This document shows positions 36,777 through 47,071 of a stretch of 64,000 nucleotides of DNA, in pieces. Source of the stretch: Fuerstiella sp. (GTDB lineage: Bacteria > Planctomycetota > Planctomycetia > Planctomycetales > Planctomycetaceae). The first letter of the stretch is position 1, and each line of letters starts with the position of its first letter. The notes below the pieces were generated by a model. That model ran no database searches. It saw nothing but the letters and a program-made list of their open reading frames with translations, and was not told the DNA's origin. The stretch lies in the NCBI GenBank assembly GCA_014238335.1, contig JABABI010000003.1, positions 93,808 to 157,807 on the forward strand, given 5' to 3'. The position numbers and the translations under genes are program-made.

Positions 36777-38765
36777 TCACCTTCGTGATCGGGCACGTTG
36801 CCAGCCACGCTGGCCGATTCCCGACGTCGTTTTGATCGGAGCCCTTCCTGGTGACTTTTGGCTCGTCACTGGCGGCAACAACTGTTCAGTGTCTCCCGGC
36901 GCCGGATTAACATTTCGACGAGAGCCAACCGGCGAGGCCGACAGGGGCGGCGGATACCGGAGTTCGTTCCGGATTGGGCCGTTGTATGGTGAGTTCGCCA
37001 CGGGTGGTGTAGGGAACCGATCCATCGAACGTCCTGGCGGATGAAATGTCCCGGTGGCCGTCGGGAGACTCGGTTCCAGACGACGGCGATCCACCTCATT
37101 CAGCGGTCCGTAAGTCAGCGGTGTAGAAGAACGGTGCACCTGCTCGCTGTGCACCGTCTGGGCCAGCGGGTCGCAGTAAGGCACGATCCGCGGCAGCAAT
37201 GTGATAATGATTTCGCTGCGTTCCTTCACTTTGACGCGACGCTGAAACAACCTGCCAAATAAAGGAATGTCGCCTACATACGGAATCTTGCTTTGTTGAT
37301 CACTGGTTTCCTCCTGGATAAGTCCACCAATCACCATACCCTGACCATTCGGCAGCAGAACGGTTGTTGCAACATCCGTCGTTTCCGCGTCGGGGACGCC
37401 GGTGGCGGGATTGATACGACCACTGGAGATCTCCGGCTTCACCGTCATTAAAATCTGTCCGTCCCGGCCGATTACCGGCGTGACCGTCAGAACAACACCC
37501 AGATCCATGAATTGAACATCCTGAAGAGTGCTGGTTTGAGTCGTCGTCGTCGTCAGATAACCCAGTCGTTCACCAATCTGAAGCCTTGCCTCCTGACCAT
37601 TAACCGCCATTACTTTGGGTGAAGCAAGAGTCTTGGCGTCCGTCGTGCTCTTAATCATCTCCACAAGGGCTTGTAGGTCAGTACCTTCGATGTTCAGCAG
37701 AAATGCGGGGCTGGCGGTGGTACTGGCGATGCCATTGGATGAAAGCGTCACATTTGTACTTGCGAGCCGTGCCAGCAGAGTCAGGTCGACACCGTGCTGA
37801 TCGTCGTCACGCAGGACAACTCGCAGCACGTGCGCTTCAATCAAAACCTGCATGGGCGGCCGGTCGGCCTGAGCGATATACCTCTCTACCCGAGTAAGAT
37901 ATTCGGGCACGTCTTCGACAACCAGTTCCTCACGCGTTTTCAGCTTGTCTGCAGAAACAACCGTAACAAAGGAATTTCCGATCGGCGAGAGCAGTCCCTG
38001 CACCGTTGTGTCGATGTCTTCGGCCGATGCATAATCCAGTCGAAATACCCGAACTTCCCGCCCCTGAACACGGGGCGACAGCTGCGGACCGCTCGAGATA
38101 CTGGATACCATGATGATGTTCTTATCTTTTACCCAGCGGTAGCCGTTCACACTCAGAATTGCGTCCAGCGCGTCGTCCAGAGGCACTCGATTGAGCGTAA
38201 TTGAGACCTGCCCCTCGATCCCGCCAGCCGCAACAATGTTAAGATTCATCACATCCGCCAGTGCGTTCAACACGCCCCCCAGCGCCCCCTCACGGACGAC
38301 CAGATCGACCAAACCGTCATCGGCACGCACAATCGTACGAAGGGGAAGCACCGTTTCCCGGAAGGGAACATCCACCATTCGTGGTAACTGCAGCTGTGCG
38401 TCATCGTCGAGAATTTTCTGCCGCACACCCGGACCATTCTGATTGACCAGTTCCCCACTCGTGACAGTGCGTTCCACTGCGGGGAATTGTTCAACGATGT
38501 TCGGAGCGAGTCGATTATTGACGACGCCGTCCGCACCGTGTTCACTCCCGGACGTCACCGGCTGATCTGGCAATGGCTGTTGGGAACGTGCCCGCTCGCT
38601 TTGAATCGGGCTGTCCGACAACTCCGACGGCGTAATTCCCTGCCATGCACCAATCTCTACCGCGTTCACTAGCATTGCGGCCGCCAGCGCGGAGCAGTAC
38701 AGGAGAACCTGCCCTTGCGGCAGGCAACTGAGTGTGATCATACGAAAGTTGGGCAAGTGCAACAT
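36777..38765 (-). CDS. Secretin (GspD/PilQ superfamily)
   Basis: A 662-residue outer-membrane secretin-type protein. After a hydrophobic leader, residues about 155-215 form an STN/N0-like domain (LVVREGALGGVLNALADVMN, VPLDDALDAILSVNGYRWV). N1-like domains follow (about 225-300), then the secretin beta-barrel domain (about 305-520; LIEAHVLRVVLRDDDQHGVD, MDLGVVLTVTPVIGRDGQI, GQGMVIGGLIQEE, IPYVGDIPLFGRLFQRR). The last 110 residues are Pro/Arg-rich and unusual. Secretins form gated pores for type II secretion or type IV pili. No other secretion-system gene is adjacent, so its system cannot be named. Confidence 0.92.
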   Translation of the reverse strand: MLHLPNFRMITLSCLPQGQVLLYCSALAAAMLVNAVEIGAWQGITPSELSDSPIQSERARSQQPLPDQPVTSGSEHGADGVVNNRLAPNIVEQFPAVERTVTSGELVNQNGPGVRQKILDDDAQLQLPRMVDVPFRETVLPLRTIVRADDGLVDLVVREGALGGVLNALADVMNLNIVAAGGIEGQVSITLNRVPLDDALDAILSVNGYRWVKDKNIIMVSSISSGPQLSPRVQGREVRVFRLDYASAEDIDTTVQGLLSPIGNSFVTVVSADKLKTREELVVEDVPEYLTRVERYIAQADRPPMQVLIEAHVLRVVLRDDDQHGVDLTLLARLASTNVTLSSNGIASTTASPAFLLNIEGTDLQALVEMIKSTTDAKTLASPKVMAVNGQEARLQIGERLGYLTTTTTQTSTLQDVQFMDLGVVLTVTPVIGRDGQILMTVKPEISSGRINPATGVPDAETTDVATTVLLPNGQGMVIGGLIQEETSDQQSKIPYVGDIPLFGRLFQRRVKVKERSEIIITLLPRIVPYCDPLAQTVHSEQVHRSSTPLTYGPLNEVDRRRLEPSLPTATGTFHPPGRSMDRFPTPPVANSPYNGPIRNELRYPPPLSASPVGSRRNVNPAPGDTEQLLPPVTSQKSPGRAPIKTTSGIGQRGWQRARSRR

Positions 38766-38985
38766 TCAAGATTCGCCGTGCGAAACGGTCACAGATGAGA
38801 CATCAATCTCTGTCTCATTCATCGACCACACCAGTCGGTGTGATCGCTAAATCCCGAAAAACCACTACCAACGTCAAAAACAGCCGCTCTTGCCCAGTCT
38901 GTCGGCCGCATCGGAGGCGTATCTTGCATTGTTGCTTCAGCGAAATCTGCCGCCCGACGTGCAACGTTCGAGCGGCGGATCCTGA

Positions 38986-41900
38986 TCACCCTGCTTTAGT
39001 GACCGACGAATCCGTCTGCATGTGAACGTCCCGCTGCGGAAACGGTATTGCGATGCCTGCTTCCGCGAAGCGAAGGTTGATCTGAGTAAACAGATCCGTG
39101 GTCGTTCCCAGTCGATTGTCCAGATTCGGCAGGTACGCCCGCAACACCAGCTCCAGCGAACTGTCGCCGAACCTTTCGAACGTTGTGATTGGCCCCGGGT
39201 CGCTCATCACTCCGGGATGATTTCGCGCCACATCCAGCATGATTTCCCGAGCCAGACAGATGTCGGTACCGTACGCCACGCCGACATTGACCATCACTCG
39301 GTTCGTGGTATCGCTCAACGTCCAGTTCAGCAGCTTTCCCGTAACAAATTCTCGATTCGGTACGATGTACTCACGGCGATCCCAGTCCGTAATGGACGTC
39401 GCTCTGATTCGAATCTTCGAAACAACACCACTGACTCCGTCAATGGTGACGATATCGCCGATACGAATGGGACGTTCTACAAGAATTATCAGGCCGGAAA
39501 CAAAATTTGCGAATACCTCCTGCATCCCAAAACCAAGGCCTACCGAAAGCCCGGCCGCCAGCCATTGCACCTGACTCCATCGCAGACCAACCAGTCGAAA
39601 AATCATCGCCAACCCGAATAGCAGGACTACGTACCGCGTCACGGTACAGATCGTGTAGCGGACTCCGGCGTCCAGATTGGATTCGCTCCGCAGCACGACT
39701 TCAATCAATCCAGGAATCTGACGTACTCCGACCACCGTTAACGTCAGCGTAAACACGGCCAGAAAAAGACTTCCAACCGTCACGGCACGACGCTCCAGCG
39801 TGGTCTGGGCTGTCGTCTTCTCGCCCGACTCGGACGGCACGACAACTTCTTCATACACCGACCACAGCGGCTCACGGTCCAGCACGCGCAGAGCCGGAAG
39901 CACGTCCAGCCAGATTCCCCAAATACAGGCCAGGGCCGTTAGACAGGCGATGTTTCGAAGAAGTGCGTCCGCCTGCAATCCAAAAACCTCAACGTCTTCA
40001 TCATCCTCTTCCACAGGGGGAATTGATGAATCCGCTTCATCGGCCTCGTCGCTTTCGGATCTAGACCGTTCCATCGCACGTGCGCGGGCCGCCAGCAATC
40101 TTGTTTTTGTGCGGTGCAGACGCAGCCATCGTGTCAGCAGTTGATGTCCCAGCAGCAGCAAAGACATAACGACCAGGGTATAGCCACAGCAAATGGCCAG
40201 TTGAACGGCTGTGTAATGAAACCCAGTGGCTGAAAGAAAGATCATCAGTGCCACCAGCGCGACGGGGCCAAATGTCCACAGCCATCGCGATGTTGCCAGG
40301 ATCGAGAAGGATGCTGACATGCGGCTGACCAGAAGATTAGACGGTGGCAGCAGCAGACGCATCACTCGTGTGCCTACAACGATCATCAATAGTATGAACA
40401 GGCTGCGTTCGATCAGGTCCCCATCCGATTCTTCCTGACGCACAGCCAGAAACAGGAACATGGGCAGCAGCGTCACAATAATCGTGCCATGAAACCACTG
40501 CCGCAGGATCTGACAGTTAGTGCTGTTCCACCCAAAGTGAACTTCCGCCAGGCCGTCGGCCCGCAATGCCTGCCGAAAACAGTTCAGCCACAGCAGAATG
40601 ACGCCCAGTTCCGACAGAGCCAGACCGAACTGCGGCAACATCTGACCAACCGTCTGAGTCTGCAGCAGCGTGCCAGTCACCAGCATCAGCAGTGGCCACT
40701 CCGCGGCCAGTCCAAAGGTCAGCAGCATGGCCCGTGCCGTGGGACGAAACGTCGTACAGACACGCCGCCCTGCCAATTCAGCGACGGCACCCAGGCCAAC
40801 TTTCGCTCTGTGCTGAATGGCAAATAACAGCGCGATGACCAGCCCGGCTGGAATGAGAATGACAAGGAAAGATCCCTTCATGTTGCTGAGAGTGTTTTTC
40901 CAGCCTGATCGGGCTTCACCAGCGAAACGGGACAACGCAGTTGGTAACGACGCCAGATCCGACAGCGTCAGCATAGGGTGGCTGCGGAACCACAAGGACT
41001 GCTCACTGACATAATCTTCCCACTCGTCCATCAGTGCCAGCCGACGCCGGTTCTCACTGTCCAGGTCAGACAGCAGCGATGACAACGTCCTCAAATCCGT
41101 TCCCAACGACTTCAGCAGATCCGTTTGGCCCTCGATGACAGTTTTCGAGACTTCGTCATCCGGTACATCCAGTTCTTCAACGCCTTCCAGCCGCCCGGCG
41201 TATTCCAACTGCTCCATCCGTCGTTCGGACAGTTTCTTTTCGATCAGGGTCATCTGCGTTACGATGTCTGCACGCGGCGCCGCATCGTCAAATAAGTGCA
41301 GCAAATCGCGACCAATCACTCCTTCTGCACCGAAGTCCCTGATGCGTTGCTGGATCGTTTCTGCTTCACCATCCAGGTTAACATTGGCCAGCCTAAGGGC
41401 TTTCACTTCCTTCTCGCGGACCGCGATCTGCTCCACAATTCTTACGTTGGTGTCCGCAATTTCTTTCGGAGAATCCAACGACATCAATGCGTCGAATGGA
41501 TCCAGGTTATCAACAATCTCCTGTAGATCTTTCGCCTTCCTGCGCAGTTCTCTTTTACGCTGTTCACGAGCGTCGTCCAATAATTCCTGCATCACGCGAA
41601 GACGGTTTTCGTACTGAACAATTCGCTTTTTTGTGTCGTCGACGCGAAGTGCTGGCAGGTCCCGGTTCAGTTCCGTCTCCAGCTTTTTCAGTTCGGCACG
41701 GCCAATGTCCAACGCAGCCTGCGCCATGGCCAGTTTTGTTTCAAATTCCAGGTCATTGGCACTCTGCAGAAGTATTTCCGAATTGCGGGACGGTGCTTTC
41801 TGTGAATCTTTAACATCATCCATAATCTTCTTTAGCTCAGCGACGCGTTTCAGCTGCTCCTGTTTGCGCGTCAGCTGGCTATCGGCAGCCGTTCTTAAAT

Positions 41901-42441
41901 CGAGCAGCTGTTTATTCTTGTCAGCTAACTCATCCGTCAATTTGAATATTTGGCTCTGGATATCGGACCTGGTCATCCTGAAGTCACCACTGGAATCAAA
42001 AGGCACAACGGGTGTCGGAAGACGAATCGCTTCGGCGGAGAGATCATTCGTCTTCGCCTGGATATCGTCAATGGACGGCTGCAGTTCCCGTACCTTTGTC
42101 ACGTTGTCACGCGAGGCGTCTAGAAGTTTCTTCACATCGTCACGAACGCCACCCTCAAGAATTGCCGTCGACAGCTTGTTCTGAAGCTCTTCGATCTGTT
42201 CTTCAAGCTTAGCAATTGGGTCATCGACAGACTGCGCAGGAGCGGTGGGAGCGACTTGATTTGCACTGTCATCCTCTTTCGCCGTCGGGGCATTCGTCTG
42301 TGCTGCAGGCGGTTGCGTTTGAGCCGCAACCAGCGAACAGCCCAAAGTCGCAGCCAGCGTCACAGAGACAAGACTTACTGGACGCAACACGTCAACGACG
42401 TTCCTGCACGTGCGCTCGCATATTCTGATGATTCCGTTCAT
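38986..42441 (-). CDS. Large MscS-family mechanosensitive channel (MscK/KefA-like)
   Basis: A 1151-residue protein with an export signal (SLVSVTLAATLGCSLVAAQ), a long periplasmic region of charged coiled coils (about 60-500), around 11 membrane helices (about 520-960) and a C-terminal MscS domain. The pore-lining helix and beta domain are clear: WLAAGLSVGLGFGMQEVFAN, SGLIILVERPIRIGDIVTI and DWDRREYIVPNREFVTGKLL. The layout matches E. coli MscK and MscM, which open under membrane tension and release solutes in osmotic downshock. The gene sits between a small unknown gene (downstream of thiC) and the secretin on the same strand. Confidence 0.93.
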   Translation of the reverse strand: MNGIIRICERTCRNVVDVLRPVSLVSVTLAATLGCSLVAAQTQPPAAQTNAPTAKEDDSANQVAPTAPAQSVDDPIAKLEEQIEELQNKLSTAILEGGVRDDVKKLLDASRDNVTKVRELQPSIDDIQAKTNDLSAEAIRLPTPVVPFDSSGDFRMTRSDIQSQIFKLTDELADKNKQLLDLRTAADSQLTRKQEQLKRVAELKKIMDDVKDSQKAPSRNSEILLQSANDLEFETKLAMAQAALDIGRAELKKLETELNRDLPALRVDDTKKRIVQYENRLRVMQELLDDAREQRKRELRRKAKDLQEIVDNLDPFDALMSLDSPKEIADTNVRIVEQIAVREKEVKALRLANVNLDGEAETIQQRIRDFGAEGVIGRDLLHLFDDAAPRADIVTQMTLIEKKLSERRMEQLEYAGRLEGVEELDVPDDEVSKTVIEGQTDLLKSLGTDLRTLSSLLSDLDSENRRRLALMDEWEDYVSEQSLWFRSHPMLTLSDLASLPTALSRFAGEARSGWKNTLSNMKGSFLVILIPAGLVIALLFAIQHRAKVGLGAVAELAGRRVCTTFRPTARAMLLTFGLAAEWPLLMLVTGTLLQTQTVGQMLPQFGLALSELGVILLWLNCFRQALRADGLAEVHFGWNSTNCQILRQWFHGTIIVTLLPMFLFLAVRQEESDGDLIERSLFILLMIVVGTRVMRLLLPPSNLLVSRMSASFSILATSRWLWTFGPVALVALMIFLSATGFHYTAVQLAICCGYTLVVMSLLLLGHQLLTRWLRLHRTKTRLLAARARAMERSRSESDEADEADSSIPPVEEDDEDVEVFGLQADALLRNIACLTALACIWGIWLDVLPALRVLDREPLWSVYEEVVVPSESGEKTTAQTTLERRAVTVGSLFLAVFTLTLTVVGVRQIPGLIEVVLRSESNLDAGVRYTICTVTRYVVLLFGLAMIFRLVGLRWSQVQWLAAGLSVGLGFGMQEVFANFVSGLIILVERPIRIGDIVTIDGVSGVVSKIRIRATSITDWDRREYIVPNREFVTGKLLNWTLSDTTNRVMVNVGVAYGTDICLAREIMLDVARNHPGVMSDPGPITTFERFGDSSLELVLRAYLPNLDNRLGTTTDLFTQINLRFAEAGIAIPFPQRDVHMQTDSSVTKAG

Positions 42442-42548
42442 TCGAATGTTTTACCAGCCGACATACTTCGGCGCAACCCGAACCTGATGATTCTGGCCGC
42501 ACTTCGGCATCAAAGTTTCGACAGGCGTGGCTCAGCCTGGACCGCGTT

Positions 42549-43007
42549 TCACATTCTCGAACGATCGGACATCAACCGCACACACCATTCGGCGATCGGA
42601 ACGTCATTGACAACATTAAAAAGCAGGGTATCGACGTCCGATTCCAGCAGCACTGGCATCAATTCCTGATGACGTTCATCTGCGATGATCAAAGTCGCAG
42701 GGCGGCGGGGCGCCGTCAGAAAACGGCGGAGCAGCGTCAGGCACTCCCTTTCCAAACCGTCCAGAAAGATCACCAGGGCTGCCGTGTTGACCTGCTGAGC
42801 GACGGGCGCCAGGCCCTTCGTCGTCGGATACGAATCGAAGACAATCTTTCCGAATTCCTGAGAACCACTACGAATGTCCTGCAGTTTTTCACTAACCTGA
42901 GCGGCGATGGCAGAAGACCACCGCCCTGACTGGTCAACCACCAGAAACCGAGTGACGGACCAGTCCGGCAGGAATGCTTCGACGTCAGGAAGCTGTGGCA
43001 ATGACAT
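42549..43007 (-). CDS. Small receiver-like protein of unknown function
   Basis: A 152-residue soluble protein from ATG 43007; a GTG at 43037 is an alternative. Alternating hydrophobic strands and helices (RFLVVDQSGRWSSAIAAQVS, AALVIFLDGLERECLTLLRR, PATLIIADERHQELMPVLLE) give it a flavodoxin- or CheY-like alpha/beta rhythm, but the acidic pocket and Lys of a true receiver are not clear. No name can be given. It follows thiC by 88 bp on the same strand and may be co-transcribed with it. Confidence 0.65.
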   Translation of the reverse strand: MSLPQLPDVEAFLPDWSVTRFLVVDQSGRWSSAIAAQVSEKLQDIRSGSQEFGKIVFDSYPTTKGLAPVAQQVNTAALVIFLDGLERECLTLLRRFLTAPRRPATLIIADERHQELMPVLLESDVDTLLFNVVNDVPIAEWCVRLMSDRSRM

Positions 43008-43095
43008 GATAAAGGTGCCGGACTGTGACCTGACCACGAAGCCCTGAATTCCGGCACTGTCACGCCGATTCCTGGGCTGATCTCAACAACGTCTC

Positions 43096-44901
43096 CTAAT
43101 CATCCCCGCCCAGCTCAACAATCTGCAGCAGCTGCGCTTTTTGGGAGTCAACGGTTTCGCTGTGGCAGGCAGCCTTGCCGTCGTCTGCTCCCATGTCTTT
43201 TCGAGTCTTCGACGCCAAACGATGAACTTCTTCGGGACTCAGAACGCCGCGTTTTTCCAGGATCTCTTTCTGTTCATCCGTCAGCGCTTCGGTCACCTTT
43301 GCTTTGTCCCATTTGTAGGCTTCAGCTTTGCCACTGGCAAACTCCACGATCTCCTTGCTGATTCGAACGCTGCACCAGTCGTGTCCACACATCGCACAGA
43401 AGTCGGTGTCAACATCCAGGTCTTCGTCGTGGTAAGCCCGTGCAACGTCCGGATCGAAGCTCAGCTCGAAATGTTTTTCCCAGTTCAACGCCGCTCGCGC
43501 AAGAGTCAGCTCGTCGTCGCGATCACGGGTACCGGGTATCCCCAGCGCTACGTCTGCGGCATGAGCCGCAATTTTGTAGGCGACGCAGCCCTGCTTAACA
43601 TCGTCCTTCTTAGGCAGCCCCAGGTGTTCTTTGGGAGTCACGTAGCACAGCATGCTGGCGCCGTGCCATGCAGCGCTGGTTGCTCCGATACAACTGGTGA
43701 TATGGTCGTAGCCAGGAAAAATGTCGGTCACCAGCGGCCCCAGCACGTAGAACGGAGCACCGTGACACAACCGACGTTGCAGTTTCATGTTGAACTCAAT
43801 CTGGTCCAGCGGCACATGTCCGGGACCTTCGACCATCACCTGCACGCCCTTCCGCCACGCTCGTTCGGTCAGTTCTCCAATAGTTGAGAGTTCCGCCAGC
43901 TGAGCGAGGTCTGTGGCATCGGCCAGGCCGCCAGGGCGCAAACCATCGCCAATACTGAACGTCACGTCGTGCTGCCGCATTACGTCGCAGATGTCTTCCC
44001 ACAAGGTATACATCGGATTTTGCTGACCGTGCGTAATCATCCACTTCGCCAGCAGTGAACCGCCACGGCTAACGATACCAATCAGTCGATCCTTCACCAG
44101 GGACAGATGTTCCTGCAGAACCCCGGCATGAATCGTGAAGTAGTCCACGCCCTGCTGAGCCTGGTGCTCAAGCGTGTCCAGAATCATCTCTTTGTTGAGG
44201 TCCTCAATCTTCCGGCCAATAATCATCGAATAAATCGGCACAGTTCCGATCGGCACAGTGCTGTTCGCGATGATGGCTTCTCGGCAGGCGTCGAGATCAC
44301 CTCCGGTCGACAGGTCCATCACCGTATCCGCCCCCCACCGTTCTGCCCAATGCAGTTTTTCAACTTCCTCAGACGTTCCGGACGAGACCGGCGATGCGCC
44401 CATATTGGCGTTCACCTTCGTCTTTGACGCTCGACCGATCGCCATTGGGTCCAGCTTGAACTGCAGATGATTCGTATTTGCCGGTATAACCATTCGTCCG
44501 GCAGCAACTTCGTCGCGCACCTGTTCAGGTGTAAGGTGATCTTCTCGGTCGGCGACACGCAGCATTTCCGACGTAATTTTTCCACAGCGAGCATGTTCCA
44601 GCTGTGTAATCGCTGCGAAATCGGCAGGCGGGGCCCATGCATCAGCGTGTTCGTAGTCATTTTCGCCGCCCGCCTTTAAGACCCAGTCTGCGGGCATGAA
44701 GTCCCACGCCGTGCGTTCTGAGACTTCGGGCATACCCGGCGTGTCCATTGAAGAATAAGTCAACGCTCCGGCTCGACCGCCTGCGATCTGAGGAGCCGCC
44801 GAAAAACTGCCCGGCGTCGTACCTGCGTGAACGCTGCTGGGATCAGAAGCAACGATTTCAGGCATAAACTCCTGAACGCGAGTGATATGATCTATACTCA
44901 T
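43096..44901 (-). CDS. thiC: Phosphomethylpyrimidine synthase
   Basis: A 601-residue radical SAM enzyme that rearranges aminoimidazole ribotide to HMP phosphate for thiamine synthesis. Family features include [64 protein letters not shown] and the C-terminal iron-sulfur motif CAMCGHDWC (C502, C505, C510). The first 50 residues are poorly conserved. Although thiC is often controlled by a TPP riboswitch, no CTGAGA-type core could be found in the 267 bp upstream. No other thi gene is in the window. Confidence 0.96.
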   Translation of the reverse strand: MSIDHITRVQEFMPEIVASDPSSVHAGTTPGSFSAAPQIAGGRAGALTYSSMDTPGMPEVSERTAWDFMPADWVLKAGGENDYEHADAWAPPADFAAITQLEHARCGKITSEMLRVADREDHLTPEQVRDEVAAGRMVIPANTNHLQFKLDPMAIGRASKTKVNANMGASPVSSGTSEEVEKLHWAERWGADTVMDLSTGGDLDACREAIIANSTVPIGTVPIYSMIIGRKIEDLNKEMILDTLEHQAQQGVDYFTIHAGVLQEHLSLVKDRLIGIVSRGGSLLAKWMITHGQQNPMYTLWEDICDVMRQHDVTFSIGDGLRPGGLADATDLAQLAELSTIGELTERAWRKGVQVMVEGPGHVPLDQIEFNMKLQRRLCHGAPFYVLGPLVTDIFPGYDHITSCIGATSAAWHGASMLCYVTPKEHLGLPKKDDVKQGCVAYKIAAHAADVALGIPGTRDRDDELTLARAALNWEKHFELSFDPDVARAYHDEDLDVDTDFCAMCGHDWCSVRISKEIVEFASGKAEAYKWDKAKVTEALTDEQKEILEKRGVLSPEEVHRLASKTRKDMGADDGKAACHSETVDSQKAQLLQIVELGGDD

Positions 44902-45168
44902 GACGATTGATTCACCTGAAAATCACAGCCGAACTCTGGACAGCACCGTGCACCAACAAACATCGGCCAATCAGTGACTTTTGCAGCTCAGCTCCGTGAG
45001 TCCTGCATTCCTGACCGGAGACATTCGACAGAAATTCACAACCAGTCGCAGTAGCTTAGCAGAAGCAGTGAAGGGGATGCGGACGAAGGCCTGCTCACTG
45101 GCCTCAATCTGCCGGAATCGTAATGTCCAAGAGGCAATTTGCAATTGTTCGTTCCCGGCAACTGTCGA

Positions 45169-46221
45169 TTAGCCGCGTATGACGGGCCAGACGTCAACTT
45201 TTTCTGTTCCTCGATAGATGTGAATGTGTCGATGCATCAGGATGCAATGATCTGAATAGCCCACAACCAAGCCAACAGAATCACCGATTTTCAGGTCGCG
45301 GGCGGTCCCTTCCAGTGAGACAACAGCGTGCTCGGCGCTCAGAGATTCGATTTTTGCACCGGCCACATTAAGCAGTTCCGGAGAGTGAACGACGGGATTA
45401 ACGGCTTTTCGTCCACAGTTCAGGACGGCCCGATCCAGCGACGGCCGCGAAACGACGTCCGCCGTTAATGTCAGGGCCGGCTCGACTCCCTGAAGGCCGC
45501 AGGCCTGGGTGTAGAAAAGGTCTCCAAAGATTCCGCCACCCGCCTGAAGTTCGGTCACCGCGTCGTGCTGTCCTGTCATCCAGAACGAACCGCTCCCTCC
45601 CGCACTGACAAAGTCGCAGCTTACACCTTCCTGCTGAATCGCGTCCCGGCTTTGCTTAAGAACGTTCATAGCGTCGAAGATGGCGGACTTCTTTTCTGCC
45701 GGATCTGGGATCGTCAACAGGTGTCCTTCGTAACCCATGATGCCGACCACCGACACACCTGGCAGTCGATCTGTCGCAACTGCCAGTCGGGTGGCATCAA
45801 CGCGGGGACGAACTCCCGTGCGCTGCATGCCGACATCGATATCAATCAGCACTTGAAACTCGACTCCGGCACGATGAGCTGCAACGGAATAGAGTTCTGA
45901 CTGTACAAAATGATCAACCGTCACCAGCAGGTTGGTCTGTCTGCTGGCCGCCGCCAGCCGGTTCAGCTGAGCTTCCGCAACAGCGATGTGTGCCAGCAGC
46001 ACCGACGGAATACCGGCCGCCGCCATCACTTCCACCTCTGCAACGTTGGCTGCCGTCACTCCGCACGCGCCATATTCCACCAGCGTCTTCGCTATTTTCG
46101 GCTGGCTGTGCGCTTTGACGTGGGGACGCCACAGCTTGCCCAGGCTCAGTACTTCCTTTCCAATTCTGGCGGCATTCTGCTCCATCACATCGAGATCAAG
46201 CCGTAATTCCGGCATAAACAT
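45169..46221 (-). CDS. D-threonine aldolase / D-serine dehydratase-type PLP enzyme
   Basis: A 350-residue fold-type III (alanine racemase-like) enzyme. The PLP lysine lies in RPHVKAHSQPKIAKTLVEYG, followed by LLAHIAVAEAQLNRLAAASR, LIDIDVGMQRTGVRP and AGGSGSFWMTGQHDAVTELQ followed by AGGGIFGD. A C-terminal barrel carries GYSDHCILMH, whose His and Cys correspond to the metal-site pair of DSD1/D-threonine aldolase proteins. The group cleaves or dehydrates D-beta-hydroxy amino acids and needs a divalent metal. The choice between aldolase and dehydratase cannot be made from sequence. ATG 46215 is an alternative start. Confidence 0.88.
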   Translation of the reverse strand: MFMPELRLDLDVMEQNAARIGKEVLSLGKLWRPHVKAHSQPKIAKTLVEYGACGVTAANVAEVEVMAAAGIPSVLLAHIAVAEAQLNRLAAASRQTNLLVTVDHFVQSELYSVAAHRAGVEFQVLIDIDVGMQRTGVRPRVDATRLAVATDRLPGVSVVGIMGYEGHLLTIPDPAEKKSAIFDAMNVLKQSRDAIQQEGVSCDFVSAGGSGSFWMTGQHDAVTELQAGGGIFGDLFYTQACGLQGVEPALTLTADVVSRPSLDRAVLNCGRKAVNPVVHSPELLNVAGAKIESLSAEHAVVSLEGTARDLKIGDSVGLVVGYSDHCILMHRHIHIYRGTEKVDVWPVIRG

Positions 46222-46496
46222 TACAGACCTTAGTAGAGTCGCGGCAAAGACACGGCATCATAGCCGCAGCCCGTCAGAGGTGAAACGTCGTCTGCCACCA
46301 GCCTGACTGCGTTAACCGACGGAGCACCACCGAGACAATCAATGTATTCGGTTTAACCGTCACAGAACAGGCTCAGAAACAACCAACTGTGATCATTCCC
46401 GTTTGCAGATGTGGAAAAGTCGACCGAGACTCAGACAGGCATTGGACAGGCTTCCGATCTACTCACTGATAAACACAAACGTACAAGGCGGGTTCG

Positions 46497-46736
46497 ATGA
46501 AACAACAACTCACAGCAGTCCAAGACCCGAATTTCGCAGACCGACGTAAACACGGCGCCGACTCCAACGCGGCAGCACTGGAGCGACGTCAGTTTCGCGA
46601 CGGTAATCGATCGGCTCGACCGGAAGTCGTGGAATTCGCCGACGCAATCGACGAATACAAGATTACACATCGTCGACGCTTCGTGACATTCGAAGAGCTT
46701 TATGACGTCATGTCATCGCTCGGTTATCACAAGTAG
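46497..46736 (+). CDS. Small charged protein, paralog of the gene at 47072
   Basis: A 79-residue protein, highly charged, with no signal peptide. Its C-terminal half (VVEFADAIDEYKITHRRRFV, then EELYDVMSSLGYHK) aligns with the C-terminal half of the next gene, sharing the pattern EF-x2-A-[IM]-D-x-YK-x5-R-x-F-x-T-x3-E-[LV]-x2-[VI]-x2-SLGY-x-K. I recall similar small proteins being common in planctomycetes, but know of no assigned function. The start is not supported by a clear ribosome site. Confidence 0.7.
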   Translation: MKQQLTAVQDPNFADRRKHGADSNAAALERRQFRDGNRSARPEVVEFADAIDEYKITHRRRFVTFEELYDVMSSLGYHK

Positions 46737-46773
46737 CCTAATCTGCACGACATTGAGCACCGTAGAAAGCGGT

Positions 46774-46797
46774 ATAACCGGCACAGGTGGTTATTTT
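46774..46797 (+). terminator. Weak intrinsic terminator
   Basis: ATAACC (46774-46779) pairs with GGTTAT (46789-46794) and is followed by TTT. It lies 37 bp after the first small gene. The stem is short and AT-rich, so efficiency is doubtful. Confidence 0.35.
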
Positions 46798-46819
46798 CCG
46801 TGGTCGCTCATGTTTACTT

Positions 46820-46848
46820 TTGTTATCAGCTTCATTTAATCAGATTAT
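46820..46848 (+). promoter_or_regulatory. Sigma-70-type promoter candidate
   Basis: TTGTTA (46820-46825) and GATTAT (46843-46848) are separated by exactly 17 bp inside an AT-rich patch that stands out from its surroundings. It would start a transcript of about 215 nt ahead of the small gene at 47072. Confidence 0.5.
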
Positions 46849-46928
46849 CTTCTCTTGCCATCGGTTTTTGTGGAAGAGTTCTAAAGTCCGGAAGGTCGGG
46901 CTGATGGAACAATGCACATGGAGTTTGT

Positions 46929-46956
46929 GAGGCTTTGCAGGTATGCAACGAGCCTC
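46929..46956 (+). ncRNA. Stem-loop in the leader of the small gene at 47072
   Basis: GAGGCT (46929-46934) pairs with AGCCTC (46951-46956); inside it TTGCA pairs with TGCAA around a GGTA loop, with a two-base CG bulge on one side. A second stem, GTTTGCG with CGCAGAC, follows near 47009-47038. The structure suggests an RNA element; its type is unknown. Confidence 0.4.
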
Positions 46957-47071
46957 CAGCCGTGCTGCCCACTTTCAACGGATGAGACACCTTCCCCTGT
47001 GTGATGTTTGCGAACCGCCTGAAATGGCCGCAGACGAACTCCGTTGTCCTCAAACGCGAGAGAACTGATTC

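Larger units (their letters stand above)
46737..47071 (+). other. Intergenic region with promoter and structured leader
   Basis: The gap between the two small paralogs contains a weak hairpin with a short T-tract (46774-46797), a promoter-like sequence (46820-46848) and a stretch of about 215 bp with at least two convincing stem-loops before the next ATG. It may be a cis-regulatory leader or a separate small RNA; no known RNA family was recognised. Confidence 0.5.

Noticed and set aside
46880..46910. GTCCGGAAGG resembling the SRP RNA apical loop.
   Set aside because: The following conserved AGCAGCC is missing and the flanks do not pair as in SRP RNA, so only a generic structured leader is claimed.
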